This document shows, one piece after another, positions 7,770-15,858 of a stretch of DNA of 48,362 bases. The position numbers were made by a program, and so were the translations under genes. This DNA is from DAONDZ01 sp964517555 (GTDB lineage Bacteria > Patescibacteriota > Patescibacteriia > Patescibacteriales > UBA12465). Every line of letters starts with the position of its first letter. Within the stretch, counting starts at the first letter, position 1. Where the stretch lies: the NCBI GenBank assembly GCA_964517555.1, contig CAZFEF010000004.1, positions 1-48,362 of the forward strand, written 5' to 3'. Under the pieces are notes generated by a model, which was given only the letters and a program-made list of their open reading frames with translations, ran no database searches and was not told the DNA's origin.

Positions 7770-8210
7770 ATGAAACAAAATAGGCTTAATTTTCTAGCCT
7801 CTTTAGTCTCTTTGGTCGTCCTATCCCTAGGATTAGTTTCGGCTCCGCTTTTGACTCTGCAAGCGGCTGACGACAACCTTCTAGATTCCCAAATAGGGCT
7901 AGATCAGGTCGGCGAGCAATTTGGTGCTGAGGACGAAGAAGACCAAAATTTGGTTCTAGTTATCGTCCGGATTATCAACGTGACTTTGTCGGTCTTAGGT
8001 TTAATCGTTTTAGTTTTAATCATTTTCTCCGGCTATCAATGGATGACGGCTGGTGGTAATGAAGATCAGATTAAAACCGCTAAACAAAGAATGTCTAACG
8101 CTTTGATCGGTTTGTTGATAGTACTGATGGCTTTTGCTATTACTCAATTTGTTTTCTATCGAGTTGTCCTACCTTCTACTACTGGCGAATATTACGCCCC
8201 TTGGTTCTAA
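7770..8210 (+). CDS. Small secreted two-helix membrane protein, VirB2/TrbC pilin-like
   Basis: 146 aa from the ATG at 7770. A TTG nine codons upstream is in frame, but the signal peptide starts naturally at MKQNRLNF. The signal peptide ends near LQA-AD (about residue 32), followed by an acidic segment and two membrane helices (about 62-88 and 110-131). The loop between them, WMTAGGNEDQIKTAKQR, is basic and should face the cytoplasm. This layout matches type IV secretion pilins (VirB2/TrbC). The same helix-loop-helix core occurs in the proteins at 29062 and 31191, so the three are paralogues. It sits 10 nt before ftsK. Function is inferred from topology only. Confidence 0.75.
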   Translation: MKQNRLNFLASLVSLVVLSLGLVSAPLLTLQAADDNLLDSQIGLDQVGEQFGAEDEEDQNLVLVIVRIINVTLSVLGLIVLVLIIFSGYQWMTAGGNEDQIKTAKQRMSNALIGLLIVLMAFAITQFVFYRVVLPSTTGEYYAPWF

Positions 8211-8220
8211 ATCGCTTTAA

Positions 8221-10713
8221 ATGTCTAAGAGAAAAAATAAAAACCAGAGAAAGGAGCGCTCCAACGACCCATTGGAGCGCATTGCTTTGCCCGAGGTCAA
8301 GTTAGATAGTACCGCTCGGCAGAGTATTCTTATTGTTGTTATCTTCGCCCTAGGCTTAATCAGTCTCTTGGGGTTGTTTAATTTGTCCGGGAAATTCGGA
8401 CAGTTTTTGTCTGATAATTTGTCTTTGGGTTTTGGCTGGGGCCGTTGGGCTTGGCCTTTGATCCTCTTGGCTTGGGGGTGGATGCTTTATAAAGGTAAGA
8501 AGCATCAGGTTAATGGTTTTCACTATGCCGGTTTGTTATTTCTGTTTATTTCTTACCAGACTTTATTCCATTTTTTCTTCCGTTTAGACCATCAGAAGTT
8601 AGAAGCTTCCTTGGGTCATGGCGGCGGTTATGTTGGTTATTATCTTAGTCTATTTTTTAATAATGTTTTGGGCTTTTGGGGCGGGTTGATTATCCTTTTA
8701 GCCTTGTTTTTTATTGCTGTTATTTTATTATTTAACACTCCGTTGCATAAAATTATCGGTGGAGAAAGTTTCTGGATGCAAGCCTTGAAATCGATTCGGC
8801 GTTTTTTCCGTCAACTATTCGGTCGCGAAGCGGCTGACGAAGAGGAGGCTATTACTCGAGTGGAGGCCGAGCCAGAAGAAGATGAGGACGAGAGTGATGA
8901 CGAAGAGGATGTATTTTTATCTCAAGACAAGCTACCCTTAGCCGGAACTTTTGTAAAAAGAGAGATCAAGGAAAATAATGGTCAGGAGTTTGCTTTGGAG
9001 GTGGCTAGTTTAGAGAAGAGACGGCGAATGCCTAAAATTGATATACCTTTAGATCTTCTAACCAATCAGACCGGTCAGGCGTTAAGCGGCGATATTGAAC
9101 GAAACGCGATCGTGATTAAGCATACTTTGGAGAATTTTGGTATTCCGGTGGAGATGGGAGAGACTAGCGTCGGCCCTACTGTTACTCAGTATACTTTTAA
9201 GCCGGCCGAAGGGATTAAGTTGTCGCGAATCACTGCTTTAAGCAATGACCTATCTTTGGCCTTGGCCGCTCATCCGATCAGAATTGAGGCCCCGATTCCG
9301 GGCAAAGCTTTGGTGGGCATTGAAGTACCTAATAAAACTAAGGCGATAGTAGGATTGCGCAATATTTTGGATGACAAGTCGTTTAGAACCCGTAATAATA
9401 ATTTGATGGTTGCCTTGGGAAAAGATGTTGCCGGTGCTAATTGGCTCTATGACGTTAGTCGCATGCCTCATCTTCTAGTCGCAGGTGCTACTAATTCCGG
9501 TAAGTCAGTTTGTCTAAACGCCATTATTGTCAGTTTGCTATATCAAAATGGACCCTCGGATTTGAGATTTATCATGGTTGATCCCAAGCGAGTGGAGCTG
9601 CCGGCTTATAACGGCATCCCTCATCTTCTGACTCCGGTAATCACCGAGGTTCCCAAAACTATCAATGCTCTAAAATGGTGTTTGAATGAAATGGATCGTC
9701 GCTATGATTTATTGAATAAATCCGGCAAAAAGAATATTCAAAGCTATAATAGTTCTACTAAAGAAAAATTGCCCTATATTATCTTTGTCATCGATGAGCT
9801 AGCTGATTTGATGGTGGCCGCTGCTAAAGATATTGAGGGAAGCATTATCCGTTTGACCCAGATGTCACGGGCGGTTGGTATCCATTTAATATTAGCCACC
9901 CAGAGACCGAGCGTGGACGTAATCACTGGTTTGATCAAAGCTAATATTCCAGCCCGAATCGCTTTTTCTGTCGCTTCGGCTATTGATTCTAAAACTATTT
10001 TGGATTGTTCTGGCGCGGAAAAATTATTAGGCAAAGGCGATATGTTGTTCTCGGCCGCGGAAATGTCAAAACCCAAGCGTTTGCAGGGTGCTTATTTAAG
10101 CGACGAAGAAATTAATCGGGTGACTCAATATATTAAGGAAAAGAGCGGTGAAGCTGAATATGTTGAAGGGGTTACTGATCGGCAAAAAGTTGCTGGTATT
10201 GCTGGTGTTGGTTTGGATGGTATCAGTGGTGACGAAGATGAACTGTTGGCTGAGGCTAAGGATATAGTAGTTAATGCTGGTCGAGCTTCCACTTCTTTAT
10301 TGCAACGACGTTTGCGTATTGGCTATTCTCGAGCGGCTAGCATATTAGATGCCTTAGAAGAGGCTGGCATGATTGGGCCCTCAAACGGTTCTAAGCCCCG
10401 AGAAATATTGATTACTCAAGAGCAATATGAGAGACAAGCTGGGGCGGTTTTAGCTGGAGCCCCTTTGCACGATCGCCGATCAGCTAAAGCTCCGGAGAGT
10501 TATTTGGTTAGTCCTGAAGAAGAGGGCGATGACGGTACTTTAGAATTTGAAGATGATGAGCCAGCTGAAGACGAAATTGAATCTGAATCTGATAATGAGA
10601 TCGAAGAACCGTCTGATTTGCCACCTGTGGTTGCCGCCGAGCCGAAAGAAGAGAAAACTAAAACTTTGCGAGCTTTTAGCGATGATGAGGACGGCATGTT
10701 TTTTTCTAAATAG
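8221..10713 (+). CDS. ftsK: DNA translocase FtsK/SpoIIIE
   Basis: 830 aa. Four membrane helices lie between about residues 35 and 175, then a very acidic linker (about 200-240). The motor has Walker A GATNSGKS (422-429), Walker B IIFVIDELADL (Asp525) and the LATQRPS motif. A C-terminal winged-helix gamma domain (about 675-735) should read orienting DNA sequences. It pumps chromosomal DNA through the closing septum. Unusual is an acidic tail of about 90 residues after the gamma domain, which normally ends the protein. It is the middle gene of a three-gene operon between the pilin-like protein and the MurE-like ligase. Confidence 0.96.
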   Translation: MSKRKNKNQRKERSNDPLERIALPEVKLDSTARQSILIVVIFALGLISLLGLFNLSGKFGQFLSDNLSLGFGWGRWAWPLILLAWGWMLYKGKKHQVNGFHYAGLLFLFISYQTLFHFFFRLDHQKLEASLGHGGGYVGYYLSLFFNNVLGFWGGLIILLALFFIAVILLFNTPLHKIIGGESFWMQALKSIRRFFRQLFGREAADEEEAITRVEAEPEEDEDESDDEEDVFLSQDKLPLAGTFVKREIKENNGQEFALEVASLEKRRRMPKIDIPLDLLTNQTGQALSGDIERNAIVIKHTLENFGIPVEMGETSVGPTVTQYTFKPAEGIKLSRITALSNDLSLALAAHPIRIEAPIPGKALVGIEVPNKTKAIVGLRNILDDKSFRTRNNNLMVALGKDVAGANWLYDVSRMPHLLVAGATNSGKSVCLNAIIVSLLYQNGPSDLRFIMVDPKRVELPAYNGIPHLLTPVITEVPKTINALKWCLNEMDRRYDLLNKSGKKNIQSYNSSTKEKLPYIIFVIDELADLMVAAAKDIEGSIIRLTQMSRAVGIHLILATQRPSVDVITGLIKANIPARIAFSVASAIDSKTILDCSGAEKLLGKGDMLFSAAEMSKPKRLQGAYLSDEEINRVTQYIKEKSGEAEYVEGVTDRQKVAGIAGVGLDGISGDEDELLAEAKDIVVNAGRASTSLLQRRLRIGYSRAASILDALEEAGMIGPSNGSKPREILITQEQYERQAGAVLAGAPLHDRRSAKAPESYLVSPEEEGDDGTLEFEDDEPAEDEIESESDNEIEEPSDLPPVVAAEPKEEKTKTLRAFSDDEDGMFFSK

Positions 10714-10718
10714 CTCGT

Positions 10719-12185
10719 ATGGAAAAGATATTATTTTTTCTTAAAAAATATTTCCCGCGGCAATTGTTTCGCCGTCTCAGCCCCGCTTACCATTTTTTAC
10801 TTAATTGGCTAGGGGCCTTAATCTACCAACATCCTAGTGACAAACTAATCGTTATTGGCGTTACCGGTACTACCGGCAAGACTTCCAGCGTTTATTTAAT
10901 CGCTAAGGTCTTAGAAAATGCTGGTTATCGGGTTGGTTATACTTCAACCGCCATGTTTAATGACGGTCGGCGAGAATGGCTAAACGACAAGAAGATGACC
11001 ATGATTGGCCGTTTCTTTACGCAAAAGATCTTGGCGGATATGGTCAAAAATGGTTGTCAGTATGCGCTAGTGGAAACTACGTCCGAGGGTGTTCGTCAGT
11101 TCCGTCATCGTTTCATTAATTTTGACATTTTGGTTTTCACCGGTTTATATCCGGAGCATATTGAATCTCATGGTAGCTATGAGAAGTATAAACAGGCTAA
11201 GGGGGAATTATTCAATCATCTACATCGTTGTCGCACTAAATATATTGATGAGCAAAAAAAGGTTCAGGCGGTTAAGCGAGGCATCCAAAAACTGAATTAT
11301 GAACGGGTCAAAAAAACCATTATTGCTAGTTTTGATGATGCCGAGGCCGAATACTTTTTTAGCTTCTTTGCTGAACAGAAGATTGGTTATACTACTGAAC
11401 TTTATCACGAACATGACGAAGAACTGGGTCTGGATCTAGATTGGCGGCGGGGAATTGAGTTGATTAAGTCAGCCAACATTACTGCCGGCAACTTTGGCAC
11501 TGAATTTGATCTTTTGCTTTTATCTAATTTTTTCGTTTCACCCGAGGACAATTTAAGCAATATTCATTTGTCGTTAAAACTATTAGGCGCTTTTAATGTC
11601 GCTAATGCCATGACGGCCGTAGCAGTTGGTTTAAGCCAGGGCCTGTCCCTGAGTCGGATCAAAAAGAGTTTAGAACCGATTAAAGGAATAGTCGGTCGGC
11701 TAGAATTGATTAACGCCGGTCAAGATTTTGCCGTCATCGTTGACTACGCCTTTGAGCCTCGAGCCCTAGAGAAGTTATATGAGGCTATCAAGCTGATTCC
11801 GCATCAGCGGATAATCCATGTTTTAGGAGCTACTGGCGGTGGCCGTGACCAGGATCGCCGGCCAATTTTAGGAGAGATGGCTGGTCGCCATGCCGATTTA
11901 GTGATTGTGACTAACGAAGACCCCTATGACGATGATCCACTGGCGATTATAGAGGCAGTAGCTATTGGGGCAGAAAGGGCTGGCAAGCGGTTGGGGGTTA
12001 ATTTGCTAAAGATTCCTGATAGGCGGGAGGCTATCAATTTGGCCATTTTTTCAGCCAAAACTGATGATTTGGTGCTAATTACCGGCAAGGGCAGTGAGCA
12101 GTTTATCTGCCTGGCCCAGGGAGAGAAGATGCCCTGGGATGACCGTTTGGTGGCCAAAGAAGAGATCAAAAAATTGTGTGGATAA
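10719..12185 (+). CDS. MurE-like Mur ligase lacking the usual N-terminal UDP-binding domain
   Basis: 488 aa. The ATP loop is G50-T-T-G-K-T55, whereas classic MurE has about 100 residues before it. The family's UDP-binding domain is therefore missing and replaced by about 45 residues with an amphipathic or membrane-seeking character. The Mur-ligase middle domain is present with ESHGSYEKYKQAKGELF, whose Lys corresponds to the carbamylated residue, as is the C-terminal domain with GATGGGRDQDRRP. Where DAP-adding MurE enzymes have DNPR, this one reads NEDPYDDDP, so the amino acid added cannot be assigned. The likely role is peptidoglycan stem-peptide or a related amide ligation. It starts 5 nt after ftsK. 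Confidence 0.75.
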   Translation: MEKILFFLKKYFPRQLFRRLSPAYHFLLNWLGALIYQHPSDKLIVIGVTGTTGKTSSVYLIAKVLENAGYRVGYTSTAMFNDGRREWLNDKKMTMIGRFFTQKILADMVKNGCQYALVETTSEGVRQFRHRFINFDILVFTGLYPEHIESHGSYEKYKQAKGELFNHLHRCRTKYIDEQKKVQAVKRGIQKLNYERVKKTIIASFDDAEAEYFFSFFAEQKIGYTTELYHEHDEELGLDLDWRRGIELIKSANITAGNFGTEFDLLLLSNFFVSPEDNLSNIHLSLKLLGAFNVANAMTAVAVGLSQGLSLSRIKKSLEPIKGIVGRLELINAGQDFAVIVDYAFEPRALEKLYEAIKLIPHQRIIHVLGATGGGRDQDRRPILGEMAGRHADLVIVTNEDPYDDDPLAIIEAVAIGAERAGKRLGVNLLKIPDRREAINLAIFSAKTDDLVLITGKGSEQFICLAQGEKMPWDDRLVAKEEIKKLCG

Positions 12186-12193
12186 GTTGTGTA

Positions 12194-12222
12194 TTGACAA
12201 AAATACTTGAATATCATATTAT
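12194..12222 (+). promoter_or_regulatory. Sigma-70 promoter of rpoBC
   Basis: A perfect TTGACA (12194-12199), a 17-bp spacer and TATTAT (12217-12222, five of six matches). It starts 9 bp after the stop codon of the MurE-like gene. The predicted start near 12229 gives a leader of about 190 nt, by far the longest in the window. Confidence 0.75.
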
Positions 12223-12373
12223 TTAGATACTTTTAAGCAATTAATTTTTTAAAAGTGATTATTTCTATTTAGAAAACAAAGCTGTTAAAACTCAAGCCTG
12301 ATTTGGTGTTGGGATTTTTTTGTTTGTTGGTCTTTTTGGTACCTAGACTCTAAACTTTATATATAAATAATCG

Positions 12374-12401
12374 CCCTGCTCCTTAGCCCCATAAGAGCGG
12401 G
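12374..12401 (+). other. Hairpin in the rpoB 5' leader
   Basis: CCC-GCTC-CTTA pairs with TAAG-AGC-GGG through two single-base bulges, giving about ten base pairs around a GCCCCA loop. It ends 18 nt before the rpoB ATG and has no U-tract, so it is not a terminator. It could mark a structured site for translational or RNA-stability control of rpoBC. The remaining leader (12230-12373) is A/T-rich with nothing else I recognise. Confidence 0.45.
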
Positions 12402-12419
12402 TCGGCTGATCAAATATCT

Positions 12420-15400
12420 ATGGCTCCACAAAACTCTGCAGTCGCCACCAAGCTTGGTGAGCGTCGTTATTTTAAGGACTTCAAAGAGGCAATGCCGGTT
12501 CCGGATCTGATTGAGATCCAAAAGGATTCTTATAACTGGTTTCTTAAAGAGGGACTAGCTGAATTGTTTGACGAGATTTCGCCGATTACCGATTTTAATA
12601 ATCGCGATTTGGAGCTTTATTTCGAAGATTATTTTTTAGACAAACCAAAGTTTAATGAAGTAGAGAGCCGAGCTAAGAATATTACCTATGAAGCCCCACT
12701 ACGGGTTAAGACTAATTTGTTGAATAAGCGTACCGGTCAAGCGGTTAAGCAGGAAGTTTTCTTGGGAGACTTTCCTTTGATGACTGACAAGGGGACTTTC
12801 ATCATCAACGGTATTGAAAGAGTGGTGGTTTCTCAATTGATCCGTTCCGCCGGAGTGATGTTTACTTCTGATTTTATTAAAGGCAAGAAATATTACGGGG
12901 CCAAGATCATTCCGAATCGCGGAGCCTGGTTAGAAATTGAAACCGATCCCAACAAGGTTATCTGGGTCAGGATTGATCGCAAGAGAAAAGTGGCCGTGAC
13001 TTCACTGTTGCGGGCTTTTGGTTACGTAACTGATCAGGAAATTTTAAAATTATTTAAGGATGTTGATATTACTAAGGAGAAAGATGAATTGGGTTATATT
13101 GAAGCTACTATTTCTAAGGATGCCGCCAAAAATGAGGCTGAAGGTTTGCAGGAAGTTTATCGCCGCATCCGTCCCGGAGATTTAGCTACGGCCGAAAACG
13201 CTAAATCCTTGATTCATTCCATGTTTTTCCGGTTCGACCGCTATGATTTTGGCAGAGTCGGTCGCTACAAACTTAATCGTCGATTCGCTGAAGAGCTACC
13301 GATCAACAAAGAGACTCGAATTTTGCGTAAAGAAGATTTGGTTAATATCGTTCGCGAGGTTATCAATTTGAATATTAATAAAGGCGAAGAGGATGATATT
13401 GATCACTTGGGCAATCGTCGCGTTCGAGCTATTGGTGGCTTGATTCAGAATCGCTTCCGCGTCGGTTTAGCTCGAATGGAAAGAATTATTAAGGACAAGA
13501 TGAGTACTTCTGATATCAGCTCTTTGACTCCTAACAAGTTAATTAACGCTCGACCGGTGATTGGCGTGGTTAAGGAATTTTTCATGTCTTCTCAGTTGTC
13601 GCAGTTCATGGATCAAACCAATCCTTTAGCTGAATTGGAGCACAAGCGTCGTCTATCAGCTATGGGTCCTGGCGGTTTAACCAGGGAGAGGGCTGGCTTT
13701 GATGTCCGCGATGTGCATACCACCCACTATGGTCGTATCTGTCCGATCGCTACTCCCGAAGGTCCAAACATCGGCTTGGTCGGTCATTTATCCAGCTACG
13801 CTAAATTGAATAATTATGGTTTTTTAGAGACTCCTTATTACAAAGTCAAGCATGAGCGCGGCAAGCATTATGTTACCGGCGAGATTGTTTATCTTGATGC
13901 TTTTGAAGAAGAAAAATATATTACCGTCGATTCTACCATCCCAGTAGATAGTGATGGCAAGTTTTTAGTTAATCGTTATGACGTTCGCAAGTTCGGCAAG
14001 CCGGCGACCGAAGACGTGGAGAATATTGATTTAGTCGGTGTGGCCGCCAACCAAATTATTTCCATTGCCACCTCTTTGATTCCGTTTATGGAACACAATG
14101 ATGGTCAAAGATCATTAATGGGTACCAACATGCAACGGCAGGCCGTGCCCTTGGTTAAGAGCGAAGCTCCGGTGGTTGGTACTGGCGTTGAAGCGATTGC
14201 CGCTCGCGACAGTGGCCATGTGGTCATTGCCGAAGAAGATGGCGTAGTTACTAAGGTTGATGCTTTAACTATTGAGATTGAAACTAAAAAAGGCAAAACT
14301 TTAAAATATAATTTGAATAAATTTTTACGCTCCAACTCTTTGACTTGTATCAACCAGCACCCGTTAGTGGATGTTGGCGAGAAGGTCAAGCGAGGACAGA
14401 TATTATCCGATGGTCCGGCAATTGACAATGGTGAGCTAGCCTTGGGCCGCAATGTCTTAGTGGCTTTTATGACCTATGAAGGCTTCAACTACGAAGATGC
14501 GGTAATTATTTCCGAAAGATTGGTTCATCGCGATATTTATTCTTCTATTCACATCGAAAACTATACTATTGATGTTCGTGATACTAAATTAGGACAGGAA
14601 ATTATCACCAATGACATCCCTAATATTTCCGAAGAAAAATTGAAGAATTTGGACGAGGATGGTATTATTCGCATCGGTGCCGAAGTTTCTTCCGGTGATA
14701 TTTTGGTGGGTAAGATTACTCCGAAAGGCGAAACTAAATTAAGCGCTGAGGAGAAATTGTTGCGAGCTATTTTCGGTGAAAAAGCTAAAGATGTCCGCGA
14801 TTCCTCTTTGTATCTTGAGCATGGTGAGCATGGCAAAGTAGTGGATGTGAAAATTTTCTCTCGTGAAGAAGGGGACAAGCTATCTACTGGTGTCTTGAAA
14901 TCGATTCAGGTTACCGTAGCCAACCTTCGCAAGATTCAAGTTGGTGACAAGATGTCCGGTCGTCACGGAAATAAAGGTGTTATTTCTAAAATCGTGCCGG
15001 CTGAAGATATGCCTTATATGGCTGATGGTACTCCAGTGGATGTTATCCTTTCCCCGCTTGGTATTATCTCTCGTATGAACTTGGGGCAATTGCTAGAGAC
15101 TCATTTAGGCTTTGCTGCTTCTAAATTAGGTTATCGAGCCGCTACGCCGCCATTAAATGGCATTACTGAGGAACAGATTGTTGAAGAATTGCGCAAGGCC
15201 GGTTTACCGATCGATGGTAAGGTTTTGCTCTATGATGGCAAAACTGGAGAGGTCTATGACAACAAGATTACCGTGGGAGTGAAATATATGCTGAAGTTGA
15301 ACCACATGGTGGAAGATAAGATTCATCAACGTTCTATCGGTCCTTATTCCTTGATTACTCAACAGCCCTTAGGCGGTAAAGCTCAGTTCGGCGGTCAGCG

Positions 15401-15833
15401 TTTTGGAGAAATGGAGGTGTGGGCCCTGGAAGGTTATGGCGCGGCCCATACTTTGCAAGAAGTATTGACCATTAAGTCCGATGACGTCACTGGCCGCAGT
15501 AAGGCTTATGAAGCGGTTATTAAAGGCGAAGAGATCCATAAGCAGAATGTGCCTGAAGTTTTTAATGTCTTAATTTCTGAATTGAAAGGATTGGGATTGA
15601 GTGTGGAGCTTTTGGGAGCCAAGTTTGAAAAAGATTACGAAGAAGAAGTTGAAGATGAAACCATCGAGAAGCCGCCGGTTCTGCCGGAAGTCAGTGATGG
15701 TGATTCTGAAATTTATGATAATGACGACGTCGAGGCCGAGGACGTCGACGGAGAATATAAAGCCTTAACCGAGCGCGAAGCCCCGACAGTGGAAGATTTC
15801 GGCGGTGACGTTACTGGTTTTGACGAGGAATAA
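12420..15833 (+). CDS. rpoB: DNA-directed RNA polymerase subunit beta
   Basis: 1137 aa, close to the short Thermus-type length and about 200 shorter than E. coli. The rifampicin-binding cluster lies at about 387-424 (SQLSQFMDQTNPLAE and HKRRLSAMGPGGL). Resistance-relevant Asp, His, Arg and Ser positions are wild type; differences from E. coli are N518T, S522A and L533M. The catalytic-core segments DVHTTHYGRICPI, GDKMSGRHGNKGV and GGKAQFGGQRFGEMEVWALE are intact. After the normal C-terminus there is an acidic tail of about 70 residues rich in Asp and Glu. rpoBC stand alone here: no ribosomal protein genes lie upstream, unlike the common rplJL-rpoBC order. Confidence 0.98.
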   Translation: MAPQNSAVATKLGERRYFKDFKEAMPVPDLIEIQKDSYNWFLKEGLAELFDEISPITDFNNRDLELYFEDYFLDKPKFNEVESRAKNITYEAPLRVKTNLLNKRTGQAVKQEVFLGDFPLMTDKGTFIINGIERVVVSQLIRSAGVMFTSDFIKGKKYYGAKIIPNRGAWLEIETDPNKVIWVRIDRKRKVAVTSLLRAFGYVTDQEILKLFKDVDITKEKDELGYIEATISKDAAKNEAEGLQEVYRRIRPGDLATAENAKSLIHSMFFRFDRYDFGRVGRYKLNRRFAEELPINKETRILRKEDLVNIVREVINLNINKGEEDDIDHLGNRRVRAIGGLIQNRFRVGLARMERIIKDKMSTSDISSLTPNKLINARPVIGVVKEFFMSSQLSQFMDQTNPLAELEHKRRLSAMGPGGLTRERAGFDVRDVHTTHYGRICPIATPEGPNIGLVGHLSSYAKLNNYGFLETPYYKVKHERGKHYVTGEIVYLDAFEEEKYITVDSTIPVDSDGKFLVNRYDVRKFGKPATEDVENIDLVGVAANQIISIATSLIPFMEHNDGQRSLMGTNMQRQAVPLVKSEAPVVGTGVEAIAARDSGHVVIAEEDGVVTKVDALTIEIETKKGKTLKYNLNKFLRSNSLTCINQHPLVDVGEKVKRGQILSDGPAIDNGELALGRNVLVAFMTYEGFNYEDAVIISERLVHRDIYSSIHIENYTIDVRDTKLGQEIITNDIPNISEEKLKNLDEDGIIRIGAEVSSGDILVGKITPKGETKLSAEEKLLRAIFGEKAKDVRDSSLYLEHGEHGKVVDVKIFSREEGDKLSTGVLKSIQVTVANLRKIQVGDKMSGRHGNKGVISKIVPAEDMPYMADGTPVDVILSPLGIISRMNLGQLLETHLGFAASKLGYRAATPPLNGITEEQIVEELRKAGLPIDGKVLLYDGKTGEVYDNKITVGVKYMLKLNHMVEDKIHQRSIGPYSLITQQPLGGKAQFGGQRFGEMEVWALEGYGAAHTLQEVLTIKSDDVTGRSKAYEAVIKGEEIHKQNVPEVFNVLISELKGLGLSVELLGAKFEKDYEEEVEDETIEKPPVLPEVSDGDSEIYDNDDVEAEDVDGEYKALTEREAPTVEDFGGDVTGFDEE

Positions 15834-15858
15834 TCATTAACTTATCTATCTAAATTAT

